Of a DNA stretch of 64,000 nt, positions 25,940-33,446 are shown piece by piece. The position numbers and the translations under genes are program-made. Source of the stretch: DATGUP01 sp035301265. GTDB taxonomy: Bacteria > Bacillota > Bacilli > Bacillales > Amphibacillaceae. The notes below the pieces were generated by a model. It was not told the origin of the DNA. It worked only from the letters and a program-made list of their open reading frames with translations, and did no database searches. The number at the start of each line of letters is the position of its first letter. Within the stretch, counting starts at the first letter, position 1. The stretch covers positions 207,077-271,076 of the forward strand of contig DATGUP010000008.1 in the NCBI GenBank assembly GCA_035301265.1, read 5' to 3'.

Positions 25940-26822
25940 AACGATGCGCAGACATATTCGAGAAGGGAGTAAAAATATTTTACGCAATGGTTGGATGTCC
26001 ATTGCTTCTATTGGGGCGGTAACGACGACATTAATTCTCGTCGGTGCCTTTCTCATACTCATACTCAATTTGAACCAAGTAGCGGATAACCTCGAAAAAG
26101 ATGTGGAAATAAATGCATTGATTGAACCTACGGCAGATGCTAGCGAGATTAAAACGTTAGGTAGAGAAATTGAACAGTTAGCCAATGTTGCAAATATCAC
26201 CTTTTCCTCTAAAGATGAGGAACTAGAAAAATTGATCGATAGTATGGGAGAAAAAGGGGAGTCTTGGGAATTGTTTGAGCAGGACAACCCTTTGAATCAT
26301 ACATACATCATCAAGCCGAAAGATCCCGATCGAACGCCGGAGTTAGCTAAAAAAATCGCCGCCTTTGATTATGTCGAGGAAGTCAATTACGGTGAAGAAG
26401 TTGTAGAAAAACTGCTTCGCTTTAATTTTTACGCCCGAAGCATCGGTCTTGTTTTGATTGTCGGTCTCGTTTTAACCGCCATATTCCTCATCTCCAACAC
26501 GATTAAATTAACGATCATGGCACGGAGCGAGGAGATTGGCATTATGAAATTGGTCGGGGCAACGAATGGGTTTATTCGGTGGCCGTTTTTCATTGAAGGG
26601 ATGTTGCTCGGGATGCTTGGATCGATTGTTCCGATCACTGCCATTTTAGGTGGTTATTATTATATTGAACAAGCTATCGGCGAGCAAACGTCGTATAGTT
26701 TTATTGACGTTTTACCGTATAATCCATTTGCATGGCTACTCTCGCTGTTTATTCTAATTATCGGTGCCTTTATCGGCATATGGGGAAGCGTGATGAGTGT
26801 CCGCAAGTTCTTAAAAGTATAA
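25929..26822 (+). CDS. ftsX: Cell-division membrane protein FtsX
   Basis: Four-helix membrane partner of FtsE. First membrane helix at about residues 23-48 (SIGAVTTTLILVGAFLILIL), a large extracellular loop (about 49-170) that contacts hydrolases, then three helices, the second preceded by SEEIGIMKLVGATNGFIRWPF. I use ATG 25929 with GGGGTGA eight bases upstream, inside the end of ftsE; the frame opens earlier at 25881. 297 residues. Directly followed by an M23 peptidase gene. Confidence 0.96.
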   Translation: MKFRTMRRHIREGSKNILRNGWMSIASIGAVTTTLILVGAFLILILNLNQVADNLEKDVEINALIEPTADASEIKTLGREIEQLANVANITFSSKDEELEKLIDSMGEKGESWELFEQDNPLNHTYIIKPKDPDRTPELAKKIAAFDYVEEVNYGEEVVEKLLRFNFYARSIGLVLIVGLVLTAIFLISNTIKLTIMARSEEIGIMKLVGATNGFIRWPFFIEGMLLGMLGSIVPITAILGGYYYIEQAIGEQTSYSFIDVLPYNPFAWLLSLFILIIGAFIGIWGSVMSVRKFLKV

Positions 26823-26851
26823 ACAAAGTTGAAATGGGAGGAGAAACAGAC

Positions 26852-28237
26852 GTGAAAAAAACATGGATCTTTGCCGTTATGGCTGTTCTATTTACAAGTA
26901 CAAGCTTTGCCCCATGGCAAGATGTTAAGGCAGAATCGGTTGATGATCTCGATAAAAAAATCGCCGATTTGAAGGAAGAACAAAATGAATTAAAAAACAA
27001 AGAAGACAAAGTGACCGAGAAGAAAAATAAAACTGAAGAGAAAATAAACAAAAACTTAAATGAACAAGATAAAGTTGAATCAGAGATTAATAAAATTGAC
27101 AAGGAGCTGGAAAAAACACAGACCGCAATCAGTGAAAAGGAAGAGGATATCAATGCAACGAATGCAAAAATTCATGAGCTAGAAGGTCATATTCATAAAT
27201 TGCAACAGGAAATCGAACAATTAAAAGCCGAAATTAACGATTTACAAGAACGAATCCAAGAGCGCGATGCATTGCTAAAGGACAGGCTTCGTTCCATCCA
27301 AAAATCCGGCGGTTCAATCAAATACCTCGAAGTGTTGTTTGGGTCTCAAAGCTTTGGTGATTTTATCAGCCGGATAACCGGCGTAAACACAATTATGGAT
27401 CAAGATAAGTCGATTATGGAGAAGCAGAAAGCTGACAAAAAGAAATTGGAAAATAAGAAAGCATCGGTTGCTGAGAAAAAAACAGAAGTAGAAAACAACA
27501 AAAAGGAAGTAGAAGCTAAAAAAGCTGATTTAGAAAGTCAGAAGCAAGAACTCAAATCACTTGAAAGCCAGCTCGAAGACCAAGTAGCGGAGAAAGAACA
27601 ACTTCTAGGAGAGTTAGAGGAAGAGCAAGAGGCGCTTGAAGATCATAAAATGAGTTTGGAAGAAGAACAACGAGTGTTAAAAGAGCAGGCGTCTATTATA
27701 GAACAGGCGAAGAAAGAGGCGGCAAAAAAGAAAAAGAATAAACAAACGCAACGACCTAAAGGAAAGAAACAATTCAGCTCTAATCCCGGCGGTTCATCCA
27801 ATGGCGGGGGAAGTGGAGACTCTGGAGAAGTAAATGATAACGACAGTGCCATTTTTAATTGGCCGACAAATGGAGAGATTTCATCTGGATATGGTTACAG
27901 AGACTTAGACGGCGGAGATAAGCACTACGGAATAGATATTGCCGCACCAGGAGGCACACCAGTATATGCAGCGGCTTCGGGTGTTGTCACTATAGCCAAA
28001 TATTCGAGCTCATATGGAAACGTTGTTTTCATATACCATCCGCAGTATGATAAAACAACGGTATACGCCCATATGTCTAATTATTCCGTGAGCCCTGGAT
28101 CGAACGTTAGTGACGGGCAGCAAATCGGTGCGGTCGGTAATACAGGACATTCATACGGAAATCATTTGCATTTTGAAGTCCATAACGGAGAATGGAAACA
28201 ACATAATGGAATTGATCCAATGCCATATCTTCCATAA
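26852..28237 (+). CDS. Secreted coiled-coil M23 peptidase, likely FtsEX-dependent murein hydrolase
   Basis: Signal peptide (MKKTWIFAVMAVLF..., probable cut after VKA near residue 29), then about 270 residues of heptad-rich coiled coil in two blocks separated by a hinge with GGSIKYLEVLFGSQSFGDFI, a G/S-rich linker and a C-terminal M23 (LytM) domain. The zinc ligands appear intact: H-x3-D in HYGIDIAAPGG and H-x-H in NHLHFEVHNG. Thus it resembles E. coli EnvC in architecture but, unlike EnvC, should be catalytic. The segment with SFGDFISRI is also typical of PcsB/CwlO-type N-domains that bind FtsX. GTG start after GGGAGGAGAA, 29 bases after ftsX. 461 residues. Confidence 0.9.
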   Translation: MKKTWIFAVMAVLFTSTSFAPWQDVKAESVDDLDKKIADLKEEQNELKNKEDKVTEKKNKTEEKINKNLNEQDKVESEINKIDKELEKTQTAISEKEEDINATNAKIHELEGHIHKLQQEIEQLKAEINDLQERIQERDALLKDRLRSIQKSGGSIKYLEVLFGSQSFGDFISRITGVNTIMDQDKSIMEKQKADKKKLENKKASVAEKKTEVENNKKEVEAKKADLESQKQELKSLESQLEDQVAEKEQLLGELEEEQEALEDHKMSLEEEQRVLKEQASIIEQAKKEAAKKKKNKQTQRPKGKKQFSSNPGGSSNGGGSGDSGEVNDNDSAIFNWPTNGEISSGYGYRDLDGGDKHYGIDIAAPGGTPVYAAASGVVTIAKYSSSYGNVVFIYHPQYDKTTVYAHMSNYSVSPGSNVSDGQQIGAVGNTGHSYGNHLHFEVHNGEWKQHNGIDPMPYLP

Positions 28238-28243
28238 TTAAAA

Positions 28244-28275
28244 AAAGGCATCGCACATTTATGTGTGATGCCTTT
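28244..28275 (+). terminator. Terminator after the ftsEX-M23 operon
   Basis: 14-bp stem with one G-T pair (28244-28257 with 28262-28275), short loop, T3 in the stem end. It separates this operon from ctpB. Confidence 0.85.
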
Positions 28276-28399
28276 ATCTATATTGTCAATTTGATTTCTA
28301 AAACGGATATTTTGCCGTATAATGAATAAGAGACTGCTTTGTGTTAAGAGCCGAACTCGGCATTAGCTACATAGGGTGTTAATAAAGCGGGGTGATGAG

Positions 28400-29854
28400 A
28401 TGAAATTAAGAAAGCTTCATATCGCCATGCTACTGGCCGCGGCATTAGTGGTCGGTTGTCTTGGTGGTTTGGTCGGTCTCAAGTTAGGACAGGCTATCGA
28501 TGATTCTAAGTCCGATGAGAAAAATGCAGACGTTCCTTTGCAGCAGAATCTGTTGGAGCCTAAGCAAATGAATAAAATCTCCCAAACGTACGGGTTGATT
28601 AAAGAAAATTACTTAGAGGATGTGGATGATGAAGAATTAATCGAAGGGGCTATCCAAGGCATGCTGCAAACGTTGGAGGATCCGTTTAGCTCATATATGG
28701 ATGCGGAAACGATGGAGCAATTCAACGAGCAGATCGAGTCTTCTTTTGAGGGGATAGGCGCTGAAGTGAGTATGGTCAATGGAGTCGTGACGATTGTATC
28801 CCCCATTAAAGACTCGCCGGCAGAAGAAGCCGGATTACGACCAAATGATCAAATATTAAGTGTTGATAATGAAAGCGTCGCAGGTCTGGATTTACAAGAA
28901 GCTGTCGATAAAATCCGCGGAAAGCGGGGTTCAGAAGTAGATTTAGAGATCAAGCGCCCCGGTGTATCCGAGCCGTTTACCGTGACATTGGTACGCGAGG
29001 AAATTCCTGTGGAAACCGTTTATGCCGATGTACATGCGGATGGGAAACGAAAAACAGGTATTCTGGAAATAACGTCCTTTTCTGAGCAAACCGCTGAGGA
29101 ATTTTCTAAACAGCTAGAGAAACTGGAAAAGAAAGGAATCGATGGCCTTATCATTGATGTTCGTGGAAATCCCGGCGGTGTCTTAGAGACGGTTGAAGAT
29201 GTGCTTAAACAATTCATCCCGAAAGACATGCCATATATCCAGATTGCAAATAAGCAAGGTCATAAAACACCTTATTATTCCGATTTGCAAGAGAAAAAAG
29301 ATTACCCGATTAGTGTTTTGATCGATGAAGGAAGTGCGTCGGCCTCGGAAATTTTAGCCGTGGCAATGAAAGAGGCTGGCTATGATGTCGTCGGACGGAC
29401 GAGTTTTGGTAAAGGAACGGTGCAGCAAGCGATACCGATTGACGAGGATGGTAGTTCCATCAAGATGACCTTTTATAAATGGCTTTCGCCTAAAGGCAAT
29501 TGGATTAATGAAAAAGGCGTAGAACCGACGATCGAAGTTGATCAGCCGGAGTATTATTATACGACGCCGGCCGATATTGAGGAACCATTGGTTTATGACG
29601 ATACAGGTGATCGAGTAAAAAACATTCAAGTGATGCTCGATGGACTCGGATACGATACCGAAAGGACCGATGGCTATTTTAACCGCGCGACCGAAGAAGC
29701 GGTTAAAGCGTTCCAATCCGAGCATGATCTGGAAGTAACAGGAGAAGTCGATGCTAAAACAGCCGGTTTAATCGAGTCAAAAGTGATTGAAAAAGTTCGC
29801 AACGGGGATGATGACCGGCAAATGGAAAAAGCGTTGGAAGCATTGTACCATTAG
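28400..29854 (+). CDS. ctpB: C-terminal processing peptidase (S41) CtpB
   Basis: Secreted serine protease with PDZ gate; in B. subtilis CtpB cuts SpoIVFA to trigger SigK activation. One N-terminal membrane helix (about residues 7-30), PDZ domain (about 95-180, SFEGIGAEV, PAEEAGLRPNDQIL), S41 protease core with the serine in EGSASASEIL (Ser312/314) and catalytic lysine in FGKGTVQQ, and a C-terminal peptidoglycan-binding_1 domain (VKNIQVMLDGLGYD, ATEEAVKAFQSEHDL). ATG 28400 follows GGGGTGAT. 484 residues. Confidence 0.94.
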   Translation: MKLRKLHIAMLLAAALVVGCLGGLVGLKLGQAIDDSKSDEKNADVPLQQNLLEPKQMNKISQTYGLIKENYLEDVDDEELIEGAIQGMLQTLEDPFSSYMDAETMEQFNEQIESSFEGIGAEVSMVNGVVTIVSPIKDSPAEEAGLRPNDQILSVDNESVAGLDLQEAVDKIRGKRGSEVDLEIKRPGVSEPFTVTLVREEIPVETVYADVHADGKRKTGILEITSFSEQTAEEFSKQLEKLEKKGIDGLIIDVRGNPGGVLETVEDVLKQFIPKDMPYIQIANKQGHKTPYYSDLQEKKDYPISVLIDEGSASASEILAVAMKEAGYDVVGRTSFGKGTVQQAIPIDEDGSSIKMTFYKWLSPKGNWINEKGVEPTIEVDQPEYYYTTPADIEEPLVYDDTGDRVKNIQVMLDGLGYDTERTDGYFNRATEEAVKAFQSEHDLEVTGEVDAKTAGLIESKVIEKVRNGDDDRQMEKALEALYH

Positions 29855-29864
29855 TCAGACAAGA

Positions 29865-29898
29865 GATCCGCGGATAAATCGGCCGCGGATCGATTTAT
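29865..29898 (+). terminator. Hairpin after ctpB with two exclusive stems
   Basis: GATCCGCGG (29865-29873) pairs with CCGCGGATC (29883-29891). The loop also starts ATAAATCG (29874-29881), which pairs perfectly with CGATTTAT (29891-29898). The two stems overlap and cannot form together. T tail is weak. Confidence 0.6.
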
Positions 29899-29990
29899 AT
29901 GAAGCGAATCGGTTTAGCGACTAAAAGAAGGAGATATTCGACAAATGTCGTATATATTTATTTGATAGCTATGTTAAGAAGGTGATCATG

Positions 29991-31169
29991 ATGCTTGAGA
30001 CTTGGGGAGTTGAACTCGCACGCGGAATCGGGATGTTTTTTCTGAATCCGCTCGTATATTGGGCGTTTATACTCGTTATCCTTGTCGGCTATAAGCGAAT
30101 TCACGCCGAGCGGTTGAATTTTGGCGTTAAGTTATACGGTTTGTTTGCCGAGTGGAAGCGGACGTGGCTCCCTGCCTTTATCGCTAGTTTGTTAATTTCG
30201 ATTGTAACACTAGGTATCGGCATCGTTTTGACATATGAAACGATTATCGTTATGAGCATGGTCACGATACTGTTCAGTTTACCACTTCGTTTCTCTTTGC
30301 TTTCGCCGAGCTATACGCTTGGCTCCACATATATATTATTGTTATTTATGCCTTACCTTTTAGAGATGCAATCTATAATCGCTACTGATTTATTTGCACA
30401 AATCAATTTTACGGGTTTAGCCATTTTGATGGGAATGCTTCTCCTCGTCGAGGCCGTTTTGCTGAAGCGCATAAAAAGCAAGGAAACGTTTCCTGGGTTA
30501 GAATTAAGCAAGCGGGGCGGTTGGTCGGGTCAACACATTTTACAAAAAATGACCGTCATTCCTTTTTTTACGCTCGTTCCTAGTGGTTCGATCGGTTCAT
30601 TTCTTGATTTTTGGCCGTTGGTTTCGCTCGGCGGAGAAACATATAGTATTGTTCTTGTGCCATTTATACTCGGGTTTAGGCATACGGTTAGAGGAGCAAA
30701 CCCTGAAAAAGTCGCGCATAAGTTAGCTCGATCGGTCGCCTTGCTCGCTTTTATCGTCATGTTTGTAGCGGTTGGTAGCATCTATGTCGCGTGGCTATCT
30801 ATGGCGGCCATCATCATAGGTATTCTAGGCCGCGAATACATTAATTTGCGCCACCGTTTAAAAGATAGTAATAAACGCGGGTATTTCAACAAAACGCCGA
30901 ACGGCTTGCGAGTGTTGGCAATCATCCCCGGTACTCCCGCTGACCGGCTCGGCATCGTCGCTGGAGAAACGGTTAAAAAAGTAAACGGCAAAGCGGTGAC
31001 AGAGGTCGACGAATTTTATGAAGCGTTGCAAGATAGCGGGCCATTTTTCAAATTGGATATTATCGACGAAGCAGGGGAAACACGTTTCGTTCAGAGTGCA
31101 TTTTACGAACATGATCATTACGAATTGGGTATCGTTTTCGTTAGAGAGCGATACGACGTGGCAAAATAA
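29991..31169 (+). CDS. minJ: Division-site protein MinJ
   Basis: Polytopic membrane protein with a C-terminal PDZ domain that links DivIVA to MinD at poles and septa. The N-terminus (MLETWGVELARGIGMFFLNP, then PLVYWAFILVILVGYKRI) mirrors B. subtilis MinJ (YvjD); about seven or eight membrane helices follow up to residue 290, then the PDZ domain (LRVLAIIPGTPADRLGIVAG, VKKVNGKAVTEVDEFYEAL). ATG 29991 gives 6-8 bases to AAGAAGGTG; the GTG at 29982 and ATG at 29988 are too close. 393 residues. The swrA gene found beside minJ in B. subtilis is absent. Confidence 0.9.
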   Translation: MLETWGVELARGIGMFFLNPLVYWAFILVILVGYKRIHAERLNFGVKLYGLFAEWKRTWLPAFIASLLISIVTLGIGIVLTYETIIVMSMVTILFSLPLRFSLLSPSYTLGSTYILLLFMPYLLEMQSIIATDLFAQINFTGLAILMGMLLLVEAVLLKRIKSKETFPGLELSKRGGWSGQHILQKMTVIPFFTLVPSGSIGSFLDFWPLVSLGGETYSIVLVPFILGFRHTVRGANPEKVAHKLARSVALLAFIVMFVAVGSIYVAWLSMAAIIIGILGREYINLRHRLKDSNKRGYFNKTPNGLRVLAIIPGTPADRLGIVAGETVKKVNGKAVTEVDEFYEALQDSGPFFKLDIIDEAGETRFVQSAFYEHDHYELGIVFVRERYDVAK

Positions 31170-31183
31170 TTCATCGACTAGAT

Positions 31184-31213
31184 AGGAGATAGGGATGTGT
31201 CTCCTGCTTTTTT
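31184..31213 (+). terminator. Terminator after minJ
   Basis: 6-bp stem AGGAGA with TCTCCT (31184-31189, 31200-31205), then GC and T6. Confidence 0.7.
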
Positions 31214-31295
31214 ATGTGTTGATGACTGTATAGAGAGTCGATTTCGCTTTTCTGCAAGGTGTCGTTAATTTGTGTATGTGGCTATGCGTGGTGTT

Positions 31296-31323
31296 CGAAT
31301 ATCTGTTCTGTTTATGCTATACT
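31296..31323 (+). promoter_or_regulatory. uvrB promoter with a LexA/DinR-like SOS box
   Basis: CGAAT-ATCT-GTTCT (31296-31309) matches the CGAAC-N4-GTTCG operator at four of five bases in each arm. It overlaps the -35/spacer of a promoter whose -10 is TATACT (31318-31323). uvrB is SOS-regulated in B. subtilis. Confidence 0.55.
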
Positions 31324-31371
31324 AAAACTATCCGTTTTGAATCGGCCGTAGCGTTTAAACCGGTTTTCTTG

Positions 31372-31409
31372 TCTTTCGAATAACTCACTGTGATAAACTA
31401 TTCGAAAGA
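31372..31409 (+). repeat. 11-bp inverted repeat in the uvrB leader
   Basis: TCTTTCGAATA (31372-31382) and TATTCGAAAGA (31399-31409) are perfect complements with a 16-base loop. The right arm ends 3 bases before the AGGAG of uvrB. No T run follows. Confidence 0.6.
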
Positions 31410-31426
31410 GATAGGAGTTGGTATGA

Positions 31427-33412
31427 GTGGAAAATCGATTCGAACTTGTGTCAGACTTTAAACCGCAAGGAGATCAACCACAAGCGATTGAAGAATTAGT
31501 CAAAAAAATTCGCGCCGGCCAGCAACACCAAACATTGCTCGGTGCCACTGGAACGGGGAAAACATTTACGATTTCTAATGTGATTCAAGAGATCAACCGC
31601 CCGACGCTTGTCATTGCTCATAATAAAACATTGGCTGGGCAGTTGTATAGCGAATTCAAGGAGTTCTTCCCTAACAATGCGGTGGAATATTTTGTGAGCT
31701 ATTATGACTACTACCAACCCGAAGCTTACGTGCCATCGACTGATACGTATATTGAAAAGGATGCAAGCATCAATGATGAAATCGATAAATTGCGACACTC
31801 GGCTACGTCTTCTTTGTTTGAACGCCGGGATGTTTTAATTGTTGCGAGTGTCTCATGCATCTACGGTTTAGGTTCGCCGGAGGAATACCGCAGTCAAGTC
31901 GTCTCGCTCAGATTAGGTATGGAAAAAGACCGGGATCAATTGCTCCGTGAACTTGTTGATATTCAGTATGCCCGCAACGATATTGATTTTAAGCGCGGGA
32001 CTTTTCGTGTGCGCGGCGATTCTGTAGAAATCATTCCGGCATCGCGCGAAGAACATTGTATTCGAATTGAATTTTTTGGCGATGAAATTGATCGCATTCG
32101 CGAGGTGGATGCTTTAACAGGGGAGATTATTGGTGATCGGGAACACGTGGCTATTTTTCCGGCATCACACTTTGTCACCCGTGAAGAAAAACTGAAGCGA
32201 GCGATCAACAACATTGAAAAAGAATTGGAAGAACGATTGCAGGAGCTACGGGATGAAAATAAATTATTGGAAGCTCAACGCTTGGAACAGCGAACGCGCT
32301 ACGATATTGAAATGATGAATGAAATGGGCTTTTGTTCAGGAATTGAAAATTACTCACGGCATTTAACCTTCCGTGAGCCAGGTTCTACACCGTATACGTT
32401 GCTTGACTTTTTTCCCGATGATTTTCTTGTTGTTATTGACGAATCGCATGTGACGCTACCGCAAATCAGGGGTATGTACAACGGTGACCGCGCGCGTAAA
32501 CAGGTGCTTGTCGATCATGGCTTCCGTCTCCCGTCGGCATTGGACAACCGTCCGCTTAAATTTGAAGAATTTGAACAAAAAACGCACCAGCTCGTCTATA
32601 TTTCTGCAACACCTGGCCCGTATGAAGAAAAACATTCACCGGATATGACCGAACAGATTATCCGACCGACTGGATTGCTTGATCCTCAAGTACACGTTCA
32701 TCCAATTGATGGCCAGATCGACCATTTAATTGGCGAAATCAATCAACGGATCGAACGTGACGAACGTGTCCTTGTTACGACATTGACAAAAGAGATGGCT
32801 GAAGATTTGACAGACTATTTAAAGGAAGTCGGCATTAAAGTCGCTTATCTGCATTCAGAGATTAAAACATTGGAGCGGATTGAGATCATCCGCGATTTAC
32901 GAATCGGTACTTATGATGTTCTCATTGGCGTCAACTTACTCCGCGAAGGTTTGGACATTCCGGAAGTATCGCTCGTCGCCATTCTCGATGCGGATAAAGA
33001 AGGATTTCTCCGGTCAGAGCGTTCGTTAATTCAGACGATGGGCCGAGCTGCTCGAAATGAAAACGGAACTGTCATTATGTACGCGGATACGATTACCGAT
33101 TCGATGCGAGCGGCTATCGATGAGACGGAACGCCGTCGTCAAAAACAAATAGCTTTTAATAAAAAGCATAATATTACGCCGAAGACAATTAAGAAAGAAG
33201 TTCGTGATGTGATCCGCGCTACTATCGTTGCAGAAGATGCGGAAGAAGCATATGGGGATGCGGTGCAAAACGTGCAAACATTGTCGAAAAAAGAACGCAC
33301 TCAAGCGATTGAAAACATTGAACGAGAGATGAAAAAGGCAGCCAAGGCGCTGGACTTCGAGAGGGCTGCAGAGCTTCGCGACATCATGCTTGAGCTACAA
33401 GCAGAAGCTTAA
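31427..33412 (+). CDS. uvrB: Excinuclease ABC subunit B
   Basis: Damage-verification helicase of nucleotide excision repair. Walker A LGATGTGKTFT near residue 39, beta-hairpin region YYDYYQPEAYVPSTDTYIEK, DEAD-like box VVIDESHVTLPQ, motif VGVNLLREGLDIPEVSLVAI-type region, QTMGRAARN and the C-terminal UVR motif (IENIEREMKKAAKALDFERA) that binds UvrC. GTG start nine bases after AGGAG; an ATG at 31423 is out of frame. 661 residues, same as B. subtilis. Operon with uvrA (34-base gap). Confidence 0.98.
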   Translation: MENRFELVSDFKPQGDQPQAIEELVKKIRAGQQHQTLLGATGTGKTFTISNVIQEINRPTLVIAHNKTLAGQLYSEFKEFFPNNAVEYFVSYYDYYQPEAYVPSTDTYIEKDASINDEIDKLRHSATSSLFERRDVLIVASVSCIYGLGSPEEYRSQVVSLRLGMEKDRDQLLRELVDIQYARNDIDFKRGTFRVRGDSVEIIPASREEHCIRIEFFGDEIDRIREVDALTGEIIGDREHVAIFPASHFVTREEKLKRAINNIEKELEERLQELRDENKLLEAQRLEQRTRYDIEMMNEMGFCSGIENYSRHLTFREPGSTPYTLLDFFPDDFLVVIDESHVTLPQIRGMYNGDRARKQVLVDHGFRLPSALDNRPLKFEEFEQKTHQLVYISATPGPYEEKHSPDMTEQIIRPTGLLDPQVHVHPIDGQIDHLIGEINQRIERDERVLVTTLTKEMAEDLTDYLKEVGIKVAYLHSEIKTLERIEIIRDLRIGTYDVLIGVNLLREGLDIPEVSLVAILDADKEGFLRSERSLIQTMGRAARNENGTVIMYADTITDSMRAAIDETERRRQKQIAFNKKHNITPKTIKKEVRDVIRATIVAEDAEEAYGDAVQNVQTLSKKERTQAIENIEREMKKAAKALDFERAAELRDIMLELQAEA

Positions 33413-33446
33413 TTGAGATACAGATGCGGAAGGATGGCGTTATCCT

